Below, piece after piece: positions 1-10,970 of a stretch of 64,000 bases of DNA (positions are counted from its first letter, which is position 1; each line of letters opens with the position of its first letter). The stretch is from Globodera rostochiensis. Its lineage: Eukaryota; Nematoda; Chromadorea; Rhabditida; Heteroderidae. The notes beneath the pieces were generated by a model. The model was not told the DNA's origin and made no database searches. It was given only the letters and a program-made list of their open reading frames with translations. Where the stretch lies: NCBI GenBank assembly GCA_018350325.1, contig JAEVLN010000011.1, positions 1,670,449-1,734,448 of the forward strand. The letters run 5' to 3'. The translations under genes and the position numbers were made by a program.

Positions 1-34
1 TAAATGGGGGATTGTTAAATCAGGGCTATATAAG

Positions 35-1143
35 TGATATACTAGTGCTGCACGAGACCCAAATTTACCGAGACTCAAGACTCGATACCGAGACCGAGAC
101 TTGACCCCGAGACTCGGGGCCGAGACTTGACCCCGAGACTCGATACCGAGACCCAAAAAACCCGAGACTTTTCTCGAGTCGAGACCCGAGACTCGAGACT
201 TTTTTGAAATTTTTTTTTGCAATTCACTGAAAACGTTTTATTTTAGCTCCTAAAATTTTCAAATCATAAAAATCGTGTTTAAAAATTCAACCGCAATTTC
301 CGAGGCAAACCTTAATCATTTTCGGGCCAATTTTCTTAACAAATTCCATCAAAAAAGTCAAAACATTTACCGGCGGCGCCTCTCGGCATCGCCGGACTCC
401 TTCCATTTCTAAACACTTTAAAAATTTTGAAATTTGAAAAAAATTGCGTACGAAAAATGTAATACCCCCCCCCCCCAAATGCACCCCCTACGACTGGCCA
501 AAAAAGCCGGTTTTCGGTTCGGTTAACCGACCGCCAACAACCTATTAAGAAATATCCGAAGAATTTTCTTGCGGATTCTGCTTTACTTTGACGGGGGGGG
601 GGGGTCGGCGGTGCCGATAGGCGCCGCCGAGAAAATTTTAAATTTTTTGACACAATTTGTTAATAGATTTGCAACCAAATTTTAAAAATGAGTAATTTTT
701 TTGGAGCTTTTTAAGAAGAGGATAGTCCGACAGCGCCGCCGGGGAAAAAATTAAAGTTTTAGTGAATTCAATTAGGAAAATGTGCCTAAAATTTGCAAAA
801 AAAAATCATTGTATTTCGTTTTATGAGAGTTATTTTTGTTTTCTGACTAAGAATCTGGAAAAAGAGTAATGGTTAAATTAAAGAATAAAATGGACTTTTA
901 CTCGGGGAGTAGAACTCCGATAACTATGATACGAAACAGAATTTAACCACTGAGCCACATGAACATCGAATTCTAATTCTAAACAAATTCTCACCAAAAA
1001 TGCCATCTTTAGGGGTGTAAAAAAGTCTCGATTTTCGAGACCAAGTACCCGAGACTCGATACCGAGACCGAGACCCAAAAAATCCGAGACTTTTCTCGAG
1101 TCGAGACTCGAGACCGAGACTCTCGTGCAGCACTATGATATAC
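35..1143. mobile_element. Non-autonomous hAT-like element (GAGACT type) with exact 8-bp target-site duplication
   Basis: The element body is 43-1135. It begins TAGTGCTGCACGAGA and ends with the inverted form TCTCGTGCAGCACTA. It is flanked by identical 8-bp direct repeats TGATATAC at 35-42 and 1136-1143. A TIR starting TAGNG with an 8-bp duplication is the hAT signature. Both subterminal regions are arrays of GAGACTCGA / CCGAGAC units. The middle is AT-rich with three GC-rich palindromic modules (about 368-392, 603-632, 727-743) and a poly-G run. I see no transposase. It sits about 70 bp upstream of MSDN copy 1 and has split the conserved upstream block of that gene. Confidence 0.88.
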
Positions 1144-1206
1144 CCATTTAATCTAAAATCCATGTTATAGCATTGCTTTTTCGGAAGGCTAAAAATATTT
1201 CTAAAA

Positions 1207-3297
1207 ATGTCGGACAACAAAAGCAACAAAGAGCAGCAACAACAAATGGAGGAAATGTGAGTTTATTTCCAAATGTAAGAGGGTTTAGGCAAAATCCTTC
1301 TTTGCGCATGGGCCTTAAGAGAGAAGCTTTAATAGCATTTTTCCGAATAATTTCTTTTTAGTGCCTATAAATGCTTATTTCGGCTTCCGAGATTCTTAAG
1401 AAAATGTTTTCTCCTAAAAATTGAAAATGCCAACAAAGGCCCGTAATGTTCTCTTTCTAGAATATACAGTAAATCCCAAATATCAGTTTTATTTGTGCCG
1501 ACGTGTGGCTCGAAGTCTTCGCCTTCCTTTGCCCTTTTGACGTTGGACTGAAAATGGCACTGATCAGTGATCGATTGGACGTTTTGGTGGACGTCCATTT
1601 CAAGTCGAGGGAATGGTCGTTGGGTTCGATGGAAATTCTTCGCGCAAAACCGAGCAAATGTTCGTTGAGTAATTGGGGGCTGAGAATTCGTCGTGCAACT
1701 GACGGAAATGGCGCACAAATTGTCAACAAACGGTCTGGCGAACGGCTGCCAATTCCTCAAGAACCGATTCCAAAGAATGTGATCGGCTTCAATCGCATTG
1801 AAATCAGGTCGTTTCACTCTTAAAGAGTTAACAAATTATTGAACTTTCAGTTACGTCGACCAAACCGTCATCGAATTCCTTCAACGCATTCTTTTCGACT
1901 CTTCCGGCACAAATGTTTGGATTCATACCTCCGTCGACCAAAGCCGCAGCTGGGAAATCATTTGGGAAAATATTTGGCCTTTGGTCAATGACAACATTTG
2001 CGGCTTATCTTTGGAGTCCTCTCAATTGAACCATTTGCGACAATTCTCTCCGGCCATTCTTCGCAATTGCACAAATCTCCGATCGATTGGTTCCGTTGGA
2101 CTTTCCCCCGAATTTCCGGCCGAAGTCAACGCCGATGCTTCTTCTCCCAAGCCGCGGCCAAATGGTTGCTCACTCCCCGCGGGGATGGCCTTCCGAAGAT
2201 GCTTATTTGTGACTTTTATATGGGAGGAATGGAAGGACTCAAAGAGGCAATAAATTTGGTAATTCCCCCCCCCCTTTTTGAATTGTTTTCAATGTCGAGA
2301 AAAAAATTATTTTTTTTTAAATTAAGGAAAAAAAGGACTTTTAAGTAACAAAAGCCCAAATGAGGAAATTTAGACAGTAAGGTGGAAAATAGCAGCCAAA
2401 GTACCGCACACTCGACTACGGCGGCCAGTAGGTGGGGCGAGACTCCGGGCTCCGGAAGAAGTCCGTGCGTGACCCGGCTGGGGGTCTCGCGCGCGCCCGC
2501 TCCGCGGGTCCCCGCGCGCTCGCCCCCCAGTGGCGCTCGTCAGACTTCTTCCTCCGCCCTCCGTCTCGCCCCACTACTTGCTCCGTCATCGCATTCTCGC
2601 TGTTGGCGGGCCGTTACACGGCCTTTCATTTTATTTTATCCGGCTTTTGTTACATTTTCAAAATTTTAAACCGATTCAAAACCGTTTAAAATTCTCAATT
2701 TTTATTTTTATCGACAAATTCGTAATCAGCGCATCAAATAACATTTTCAGATAATTTTTAGAATAAAATTCAAAAAATTTTGACCATAAGGGTCCCCCTA
2801 TGAAATTGTTTGAATTTGGGCCCAGGGTTCGGAATTGGTCGGAGGTCGGATGGACCCGAAAACCTATAGAAACAATTTTTCTCTCAACATAGAATACTAT
2901 TTTTTTTTTAAAAAAGGGGTGGGAGGGGTACCGTCTAAATAATACCCTTTAATTTTTTTTTCTTCTTATAATAAATTTGAGAGTAATAATATTCTTTTTG
3001 ATTTAGTCATTTGTCAATGCGTCGGAGCCGGCCAATTTCATCTTCAGCTTTTGGTATGATGAGGACGATGACTTTGTGCCATTTGAGCTGAAGAACGCTT
3101 TGACGCGGGAGCGTTTGACGTTTCGACAAATTGACAAAGACAATTGGCTGTTGGTGCGTTGTCCAATTGGGCGAGAAGAGGACAAATGGACTAATTGGGA
3201 AAGGGAGGCAATTGGGTGGGAATGGCGCCGTCAATGGAATCGCATCGCCATTAACCTCGAAGACGAAGACATCGTCGTTGGATATGGACAGGGATGA
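1207..3297 (+). pseudogene. MSDN-family F-box-like gene, copy 1 (frameshifted)
   Basis: Exons are 1207-1256 (acidic/Gln leader), 1487-1807 (F-box-like segment), 1851-2258 (middle) and 3007-3297 (C-terminal domain). Exon 2 reads cleanly from [13 protein letters not shown] onward. It contains a 27-codon internal duplication of the MEIRRA segment that is shared only with copy 2. In exon 3 one base is missing near 2147, where relatives read TCTGCCCAAGCC and this copy reads TCTCCCAAGCC, so the [10 protein letters not shown] region falls out of frame. The usual donor after exon 4 is also lost. The frame instead ends at TGA 3295-3297, and a relict exon 5 remains at 3523-3550. Intron 3 is long and carries a GC-rich insert at about 2400-2600. 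It could still be a gene if the missing base is a sequencing error. Confidence 0.75.
2395..2640. other. GC-rich insert inside intron 3 of MSDN copy 1
   Basis: Roughly 2400-2620 is strikingly GC-rich, with runs such as CGCGCGCGCCCGCTCCGCGG, in an otherwise AT-rich intron. No other MSDN copy has it. It is open in three forward frames for 70-95 codons, which GC-rich DNA does by chance. I recognise no domain. It may be an insertion of unknown origin. Confidence 0.5.
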
Positions 3298-3894
3298 AGT
3301 ACGCACTGCTGAATTAGGTAATAGTTGGTCCCTCACATTTTTCGAAAAAAAACAAAAGATTTTTTTAAAGAATGCAAAACGTGTTTCTAATCCCGTACCC
3401 GATTTTGAACAATTTTTGGAAATTTATTCCAAGAATCAATTTTTGCCATAAAATCATAAAAAGCATGATTTGGGGGGGGGGGTCATTATTTGCTTTTTCG
3501 TTGTAATTTTGTGTTTTTGGCAGGTCCAAGTGAGTGAGCCCACCGATTGAATGGCCGGAGGGAATTTAAACGAAAAAATCGATTAATTGGCACAGTAATT
3601 GTTGGCTTCTTTTGTTGCCGTATGAATGTTTTGAGCCTATTTTATTGGAATGGTTTAAAACGGGTTTTCAAGCATTACATACTATCGATTAGTCATAAAA
3701 AATTTAAACGTGAATATTGTGAATGTTTCAAACAATATTTATTAAATTAATTATTTCAATTTAATAAAATTAATTTATTTAAACCACTTTGGAAAAATGT
3801 CCGTTTTTTTCGTTTTAACAAAGATTACTGCCCCCCACCCAATCGATTACTTTCCATTTGCCCCCTCCCAATGGAAAACAATTCCATTCCATCC

Positions 3895-4041
3895 CCGGCA
3901 CATCACAAACATTTATGACGATCATTTTGCCAGTCCTTTGGAATCCATTTTTTGTCATTTCTTGGACATACCATTTAAATCTAAAATTCCATGATTTTTA
4001 GAATTAATTGCTTTATCTGAACGCTAAAAATACTTTTAAAA
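3895..4041 (+). promoter_or_regulatory. Conserved MSDN upstream block and putative spliced-leader acceptor
   Basis: The 5' flank of copy 2 contains a block that recurs before copies 4, 5, 6, 7 and 10: CATCACAAACATTT, then a CGATCATTTTGCC-like stretch, then CCATTTAAATCTAAAAT, then TGATTTTTAG. The AG at 4000-4001 lies 40 nt before the ATG and is followed by GAATTAATTGCTTTATC. Such an isolated acceptor before the first exon suggests trans-splicing or a 5' UTR intron. The equivalent AG before copy 10 is at 50140-50141, at the same spacing. Confidence 0.5.
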
Positions 4042-7000
4042 ATGTCGGACAACGAAAGCGACGAAGAGCAGCAACAGCAAATGGAGAAAATGTGAGTTTA
4101 TTTCCGAGTAGGGCTGGCATTTTTCATTTTTTTCTGCTCATAGGCATTATTAGAGGCTCAAAAATAAATTTATTCCGGACAATTTTTGATTTAGAGCACA
4201 TTTTCAGTAGAGACCGAACCCAAAACCAAAAGATTTTTGCGTTTTTTGTACAAAAGCAAAACTTTTGTACAAATTGTTGGGTCTAAGTTTCCGCTCTCTA
4301 CTTTTTAGTGCCTATAAATACTTATTTTGGCACTAAGGACCTTTAGTGCGTATTTTTAATTTGTGCCTATTTTGGCATTTTTCGAAAAATGAAGGAAATG
4401 CTAAAAAAAAAAAATCAAAAATCCCCTAGAAATCGTTTTCCAGTTTCCAAAACTCTTCTAAAAATTGAGAGCCCTGAGCCATACGGGCACTGGGCGAGGA
4501 CTTTGTGCAAAAGTACTTAATTAAGGATTAAATCATTCAAACTCAGAATTTTTTGATGAGTTCGCATCAAAAACGCCATCTTTACCAGTGCAAAAAAGTC
4601 TCGTTTTCTGAGACTAAAAACCCGAGACCTTTAAGGGTGCATTTTCATCTCCGTCCCCGGGCGGGGACGAGTCCGGCGATTCTCGTTTTCGGGGTTTCCA
4701 TGTTAAAAAACAACTTTTTAAGGCATTATTGTTATTTTTACACACCTTTGTTTTCACACCTACATGCTTATGAACACGGTTTTTGGAGCCCATTTTGGCA
4801 CTTTTTCTCACCTATTAGGCGCTTATTTTGAAATTTGTTGAGCCTAAAAATATCATCCTTACTGGGAAGTCCGGCTTCCGTGGAGAGCTAAAAAGATGGG
4901 ATAATGCTCAATCGAAGTCAGTCCGTTTTCCGTACCGAACATTCCCCCCCCCCCCATTCCTCCCAACAGCCGGCGGGGACGACCCGGTATTAAGATCGGA
5001 GGAAAGGGAGAGGGAAATGGAGAAGGAATGGGACCCTCTCCCGGGGAGGGCAGAGAATCAAAGCTTTACTCTAATGAATAAAATCAAAGCCATTAATCCC
5101 AAATTTCAGTTTTATTTGTGCCGACGTTTTGTACGAAGTCTTCACTTTTCTTGACCCATTTGAGCTCGGACTGAAAATGGCACTGATCAGTGATCGATTG
5201 GACGTTTTGGTGGACGTCCATTTCAAATCGAGGGAATGGTCGTTGGGTTCGATGGAAATTCGTCGCGCAATCGTCAAACCGCGGGAATTGTCGTTGAGTA
5301 ATTGGCTGAGAATTCGTCGCGCAACTGACGGAAATGGCGCAGAAATTGTCAAACTCTCTGGTGAACGGCTGCCAATTCCTCAGGAACCACCTCCAGGCAA
5401 AGTGATGGGCTTCAAACACATTCTGATCAGGTCGCTTCCTCCTCAAAATTTTCAAATTCAAAGTTTTTTGAACTTTCAGTTACGTCGACCAAACCGTCAT
5501 CGAATTTCTTCAACGCATCCGCCGACTTTTCGATTCTTCCGGGACAAATGTTTTTATTGGAACCTTAAACAACCAAAGCCACAGTTGGGAAAATATTTGG
5601 CAAAATATTTGGCCTTTCGTCAATGACAACATTTGCGGCCTTTCTTTGGACTCCTCTCAATTGAACCGTTTGCGACGATTCTCTCCGACGATTCTTCGCA
5701 ATTGCGCAAATCTCCGTTCGATCCATTCCTGTTGGCTTTTCCCCGAATTCCCGGCCGAAGACAACTCCGGTGCTTCTTCCCACCAAGCCTTGGCCAAATG
5801 GTTAATCACTCCCCGCGGGGATGGTCTTCCGAAGACGTTTTATTGCGGTTTTTATATGGGAGGAATGGAAGGACTCAAAAGGGTAATTTTCTCATTTAAA
5901 TATCTTCCTCATTCTCTTCAACTTTAATTGCATCATATCAATTTAATTTTGAATTTTTGACAGTATGTTAAAAGATATGCAACTAAAAGTTGGTAATTTT
6001 TAATGCTTTTTAGGGATGGGCGAGGTCTGCGGGAAATGTTTTTTGAAGATATAACGATATTTGCTAAGAAATTGGTCGAGATTTTTTTTGTAAAAAAGCG
6101 TAAAGATGGGGCCTAGAAAATGTTCTAATTCAAGAAAAAAATTTTGCGCCCATAATTTGAAAATTTATTAAAAAATTCGCTTATATGAGTGAGAAAAACG
6201 ATAAATAATAGTGATGAACGAGCCCTAAATTTTCGGTACTCGAGACTCGATACCGAGACCCAAAATTCCGAGACTGAGTCGATACTCGATGCCGAGACTC
6301 GTGCCTAATAAATAATTGCTTGCACCTAAGCGGTTTCGAAACCGCAACACAAACAACCTGATGTGAGGCCATCTTTAGGGGTGTATTTTCATCCCCGGCG
6401 GGGATGAGAACCAGGGATCCACATTTTCGGGGATATGCAAACCGGGGAACGGTGATGAGTATGGCCGGGGACACCCGGTTCTCCCCGTCCCCGCTCGGCT
6501 CCAACCCTAATTTTAATTAAAATTAAAATTATTTTATTATGGGTGGGTGAGTAGAGGAAAAAGATCCCGGCGGGACCAAAAAACCGGAACTTAAATTTTT
6601 TTAAAAATCGGTTCCTGAAAACACGGGAAATCCGGTCTCGATCCCGTGCTACCCTAATCAAAAGGTCCTTATGCTTGGTTCAGTTTGAGAGTAATCATTC
6701 CTTTTGTTTTAGTCATTTGTCAATGCTTTGGAGCCGGTTAATTACATCATTCGTCTTATGCATCCATCGTTTTATGGCATTGAACCATTTGAGCTTAAGA
6801 ACAATTGGACGCGGGAGCAATTGACATTGCGACTCATCGGAGACGATTGGCTGTTGGTGCGTTGTCCAATTGAGCGAGAAGAGGACAAATGGACTAACTG
6901 GGAGAAGGAGGCAATTGAATGGCAATGGAACAGTCAATGGAATCGCATAACCATTAATTTCAAAGACAGGGGCATCGGCGATGGGTAAGGGAAAACCGAA

Positions 7001-7788
7001 GCCCGGCTTTTTGGGGGGCTTTTTTCGGAGCCGGTCATGGGCACGAGTCATTTGGGCACCAATTCCCGGATTTTTTTTAAATAATACATTACGAAAATAA
7101 GGTAATACTGTGATTTATAGCCTCCCTTTTTTCAAAAAATATCAAAGTCGATAAAAAAGTGTTTCTGGGGGTATTCGGGTGGTGTAGAATCCGAATCTGA
7201 CCTCCTTTCGACCAAATGCGAACCCTGGTTTTTGATTGTCTTAATTTTGGGTTTCTTGGTGATTTTGATTCAGCATCTTTTTTTTATTTGTTTTTTATCT
7301 TGGGGAGTAGTTTTTTTTCCGAATTCGAACAATTTTGGAAATTTTAGCTTTCGGGTCCGGGATTCGAAATTGGTCGAAAGGAGGTCAGATTCGGATTCTA
7401 CACAACCCGAATACCCCCAGAAACACTTTTTTATCGACTTTGATATTTTTTGAAAAAAGGGAGGCTATAAATCACAGTATTACCTTATTTTCGTAATGTA
7501 TTATTTAAAAAAAATCCGGGAATTGGTGCCCAAATGACATGGCGCCCTTTTTTTGGCCCAAAAAGCATTTTATGGAAATTTATTGAGAATATTAAAAATT
7601 ATATAATCGTTTTGCCAAAAAATCATTCTTTGTTTTATAAATTCAGTTTGCGCAAAATTATTTTATTTGCTTTTTTACATTAACGAATTGTTGAGAAAAT
7701 TGGTCGAAAATTACGAATTTCGAAATAAAAAATCTTTTCTTATTTCAGAATGGTTGGAAGCGAAGGCCCGAGTGAGCCCACCGATTGA
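4042..7788 (+). CDS. MSDN-family F-box-like protein, copy 2 (intact)
   Basis: Five exons, 4042-4091, 5110-5430, 5480-5882, 6713-6984 and 7749-7788, join to 1086 nt (361 aa) with matching phases and GT-AG introns. The leader [15 protein letters not shown] is acidic and Gln-rich. Residues about 17-60 ([20 protein letters not shown]) resemble an F-box, the segment that usually binds Skp1 in SCF ubiquitin ligases. The middle has a conserved [11 protein letters not shown] region and a TPRGDGLPK motif. Exon 4 encodes the most conserved block ([28 protein letters not shown]), and the tail ends PSEPTD. Exon 2 carries the 27-codon duplication shared with copy 1. Intron 1 holds a small hAT-like element, intron 3 has hAT-type repeats, and intron 4 a 0.5-kb foldback element. 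The F-box assignment is inference; the substrate is unknown. Confidence 0.8.
4208..4300. mobile_element. Short hAT-like MITE (TAGAGACC type) in intron 1 of MSDN copy 2
   Basis: It starts TAGAGACCGAACCC and ends with the inverted GGGTCTAAGTTTCCGCTCTCTA. Inside are CCAAAACC and TTTTGTACAAA motifs like those of the larger element at 48636-49518. The flanking 8-mers (ATTTTCAG and CTTTTTAG) are similar but not identical, so the copy is old. A deleted relative of its right end lies in intron 1 of copy 7, near 38690-38725. Confidence 0.6.
6195..6520. repeat. Two adjoining hAT-type repeat fragments in intron 3 of MSDN copy 2
   Basis: 6205-6306 is a decayed GAGACTCGATACCGAGACC array like the element at 43-1135. 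6368-6515 begins with the recurrent motif CATCTTTAGGGGTGTATTTT, continues with CCCCGG / CCGGGG palindromes and ends CCAACCCTAA. No target duplication is readable for either piece. Confidence 0.6.
7046..7540. mobile_element. Foldback/MITE element with arms of about 170 bp, in intron 4 of MSDN copy 2
   Basis: The left arm (about 7046-7218), starting GTCATTTGGGCACC, and the right arm (about 7370-7540), ending GGTGCCCAAATGAC, are near-perfect inverted copies. They enclose a spacer of about 150 bp. The arms share the CCCGGATTTTTTTTAAATAA and GATTCGGATTCTACAC segments in opposite orientation. No protein is encoded. I could not define a target-site duplication, so the superfamily is open. Confidence 0.85.
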
Positions 7789-8163
7789 ATGAACGGAGGA
7801 ATTTTGTTGAGGAATTTAAACAGAAATTCGATAAAACGACACAAATTGTTGGCTTCTTCTGTTGCCTTGCCGTGAATCTTTGAAAAAGATGTTTTTATTT
7901 GATGTCAGAGCTTTTTGAATTTTTTAAATTCGAATAGTGATTAGTGGTGATCGTGGGAACGTCGTTAAAGGGGGGGGGGGGTGACGCTAAGTATACCGCG
8001 ATCGGAGCGGCGCTCCCGCCGGCGATAAAGGCGAGAAGTTTACGACCGGTTCAATTTCCGAAAGTACATAAGGTGCCGATTTGATCGGCGAACACGAAGC
8101 GTTCATAATGGCCGCATTTCCATGCGGCAGTGGGGGTTTTAAGTGCCTAATTCCAAATTTCAG

Positions 8164-9299
8164 TTTCATATGTGCCGACGTTTGGCACGGAATCTTCGCC
8201 TTCATTCGCCCTATTGAGCTCGGACTGAAAATGGCACTGATCAGTGATCGATTGGACGTTTTGGTGGACGTCCATTTCAAGTCGAGGGAATGGTCGTTGG
8301 ATTGGATGGAAATTCGTCGCTACGGAAATGGAGCACAAATTGTCAACGAACGCTTTGGTGAAGGGCTTCCAATTCCTCAAGAACCGTTTCCAAACAAAGT
8401 GATCGGATTCGAATTGATTTCGATAAGGTCATTTTCTTTCTAAAAAATGACAAATTAAAATTTTCAGTTACATCGACCAAAGCGTCATCGAATTTCTTCA
8501 ACGCATCCGCCGACTTTTCGACTCTTTCGGGGCAAATGTTGATATTAGAACTTCCGTCGACCAATTCCGCAGCTGGGACATTATTTGTGAAAATATTTGG
8601 CCTTTGGTCAGCGACAACATTTGCGGCTTTTTTTTTGTTCCCCTCTCAATTGGGCCGTTTGCGACAAATCTCACCGGCGATTCTTCGCAGTTGCGCAAAA
8701 CTCCGATCGATCGATTCCATTGGGCTTTTTCCCAAGTTTCCGGCCGAAGACACCGCCGGCGCTTCTTCTCGCCAAGCCGTGGCCAAATGGTTGCGCACTC
8801 CCCGCGGGGATGGTCTTCCGAAGATACTTCGTTGTGATTTGTATTCGGCAGGAATGGACGGACTTAAAGGGATAATAATTTCTCATTCTATAATCAGTTT
8901 GAGAGTAGTTATTTCCAGTCATTTGTCAATGCTTCTGAGCCGGTCAATTTCATCATTCGTCCGCTTTTTTCCGACATTGAACCATTTGAGCTGACGAACA
9001 ATTTGACGGGGGAGCAATTGACATTTCGACAAATTGACAAATACAAATGGCTGTTGGTGCGTTGTCCAATTGGGCGAGATGCGTACAAATGGACTAATTG
9101 GGAGAAGGAGGCAATTGAGTGGAAATGGACCCGTCAATGGAATCGCATTGACATTACCTTCAACGACAGGGACATCGGCGATGGTTAATGGAATTAAGAC
9201 ATTACCTTCAACGACAGGGACATCGGCGATGGTTAATGGAATTAAATAGTCTCAAATTCCTCTCCCCTTTTAAAAGGTCTTATTTTCAGGATGGTTTAG
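8164..9299 (+). pseudogene. MSDN-family F-box-like gene, copy 3 (no first exon, frameshift, lost donors)
   Basis: Exon 2 (8164-8427), exon 3 (from 8468) and exon 4 (8919-9188) are recognisable. The MSDNES exon is absent. The upstream sequence reads open through the former intron from an ATG at 8108, giving [10 protein letters not shown] before the F-box-like segment. In exon 3 a run of nine T (8628-8636) is one base longer than expected and shifts the frame. Two donors are mutated: AAAGGG is followed by AT instead of GT at the end of exon 3, and exon 4 ends GATGGTTAA, which makes a stop. A relict exon 5 at 9290-9299 hits TAG after three codons. Four lesions make function unlikely. Confidence 0.85.
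9127..9246. repeat. 57-bp tandem duplication at the end of MSDN copy 3 exon 4
   Basis: The sequence GACATTACCTTCAACGACAG through GGCGATGGTTAATGGAATTAA occurs twice in direct succession (about 9149-9193 and 9200-9246). It duplicates the end of exon 4 together with its damaged donor. Confidence 0.85.
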
Positions 9300-10371
9300 G
9301 CAAAACGAAGGTCAAAAGTGAGCCCAACAAGCGAATGAACGGAGGATATTTAAACCAGGGTTTCCATCTTGTTAAGGCTATATTCCCAAGTACAACATGA
9401 GAACGGAGCCGTATTTAGTCTTGTGTTTTGTTGTTAGTGGGTCCGACGGCGCCGACAAGCGCCGTCGGGAAATTTTTAAAATGTATTTTAACGTTTTTGC
9501 TAAGAATTGTGCAAAATATCGAAAATTTTGCTGATTCGAATTTTCATTCAATTTTAATTTCACACACTCAGGCCAAATTCTCATTTTCCAAGTACATTCT
9601 TGGTAATAAGTACGGTTTTAAATTTGTAAGTTTTGGAATGGTTTAAACCGGACGGGCAGGGAACGGAGTTGGCCGACATTTGCTCCGCAACGAGATTGAG
9701 ACGAGGTTCCAAAAAAACCCCGAGACTCAACATTACTATCAAATAGTTATTTCAATTCATCGGGGTGAACTGATTGGAGAGTGATTTAAAACAATCAATC
9801 AAATCAATCCAACACATTTCCGTTTGTTTGTAGCCATTTTCGTTTTTCCATTTTTGTGTGATATTTCCATTTAAATATGAGGTGAAAAGTGTTTGAAAAA
9901 ATGATTTGTTTTAGACGACACAAAAAAATTGAGCAAAATTGTACACAACGAAGGAACGAACGAATCACTATTTATGTGACTGATTGGTTGGCAGCAACTG
10001 GCAAATGGAACTTTCCGGGTGAAGATGAAACAAAAATTTATAGGACGAAAACGAAAAACGAAACAAAAAAATATATTTTAAATTTGTTAGAAAAGAAAAA
10101 ATATTTAATTTTTGGAAAACATAAATAATGGCAAATACACCTCTGCTTTAAGTCCGTGGTCATCGACCTTTGAACCCAATCGATTAGACCCCCCCCCCCC
10201 GCCCCCATTCATTCATTGTTTTCACTGCTGCGATAAAATTGTTGACATTCGAACGCAATCAATTCCAGATACTAATCATTGTTTCCCGAAAACATTTGCT
10301 ACGGATCATTGCCTGCCGTGAATGAATTTCTCTCAGATCTTCTAATCGTTAAAATTTTTTGTTTTTTTCAG

Positions 10372-10470
10372 AATGACTGGCGCAAACGAAGGTCCAACTG
10401 AGCCAAACGAGTGTATGGACGGAGGGAATTTGATGGAGGAATTGAATTTTGAAGGCTTTAATATTTAAAC
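10372..10470 (+). pseudogene. Orphan MSDN exon 5 (relict copy)
   Basis: After an acceptor (TTTTTTTCAG) the sequence AATGACTGGCGCAAACGAAG matches the last exon of the family (GMVEAK/GMIGAN, then GPxEP). No exons 1-4 lie upstream, but a remnant of the family's 5' flank is only about 60 bp away. This suggests deletion of a whole gene body. Confidence 0.6.
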
Positions 10471-10970
10471 AATTAAAAACTTGTATTTCAAGCGAGAAAT
10501 AACGATTTTTGCATCTGAAAATTATTGCACTACAGTACCCCACACCCCACGCACGGTACCCACGTACGGTTGTGAAACCTGGCCTACCTCATCAGCTAAA
10601 TTCGCAGAGCTTAGCTACAAAAGGTGTTTTGTTGTTGGCTATCTGCCCCCTCTAAGTGGTTTTTAGCAAAAATTTTTCCATGCCCTCAGGGATTTAGTCC
10701 CAAAATGACCCCCCATTTTCAGTGTGTTTTGGGGGTGTCGGGGTTTCCATGAAGGAGCTGTTGTAGCAACTTGGGTTTTTTTTAGCATCAAAAGTTTATA
10801 TTAGCATAAATTTTTAGATTTTTATTTTCACTTTTAATGGGGAAGTTAAAAGATGGTGCTAAACATATTGACCACCAAAAAACAGTCGATGGCAGTTATA
10901 GAAGTTGATTGGTAAAAGAATGTTGCAAATGAGGAATGAATGGACGTTTTCATCTCTCATTTAAAAATGC

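Noticed and set aside
2382..2754. Three overlapping forward frames in the GC-rich insert
   Set aside because: GC-rich DNA lacks stops. The frames overlap each other inside an intron and show no motif.
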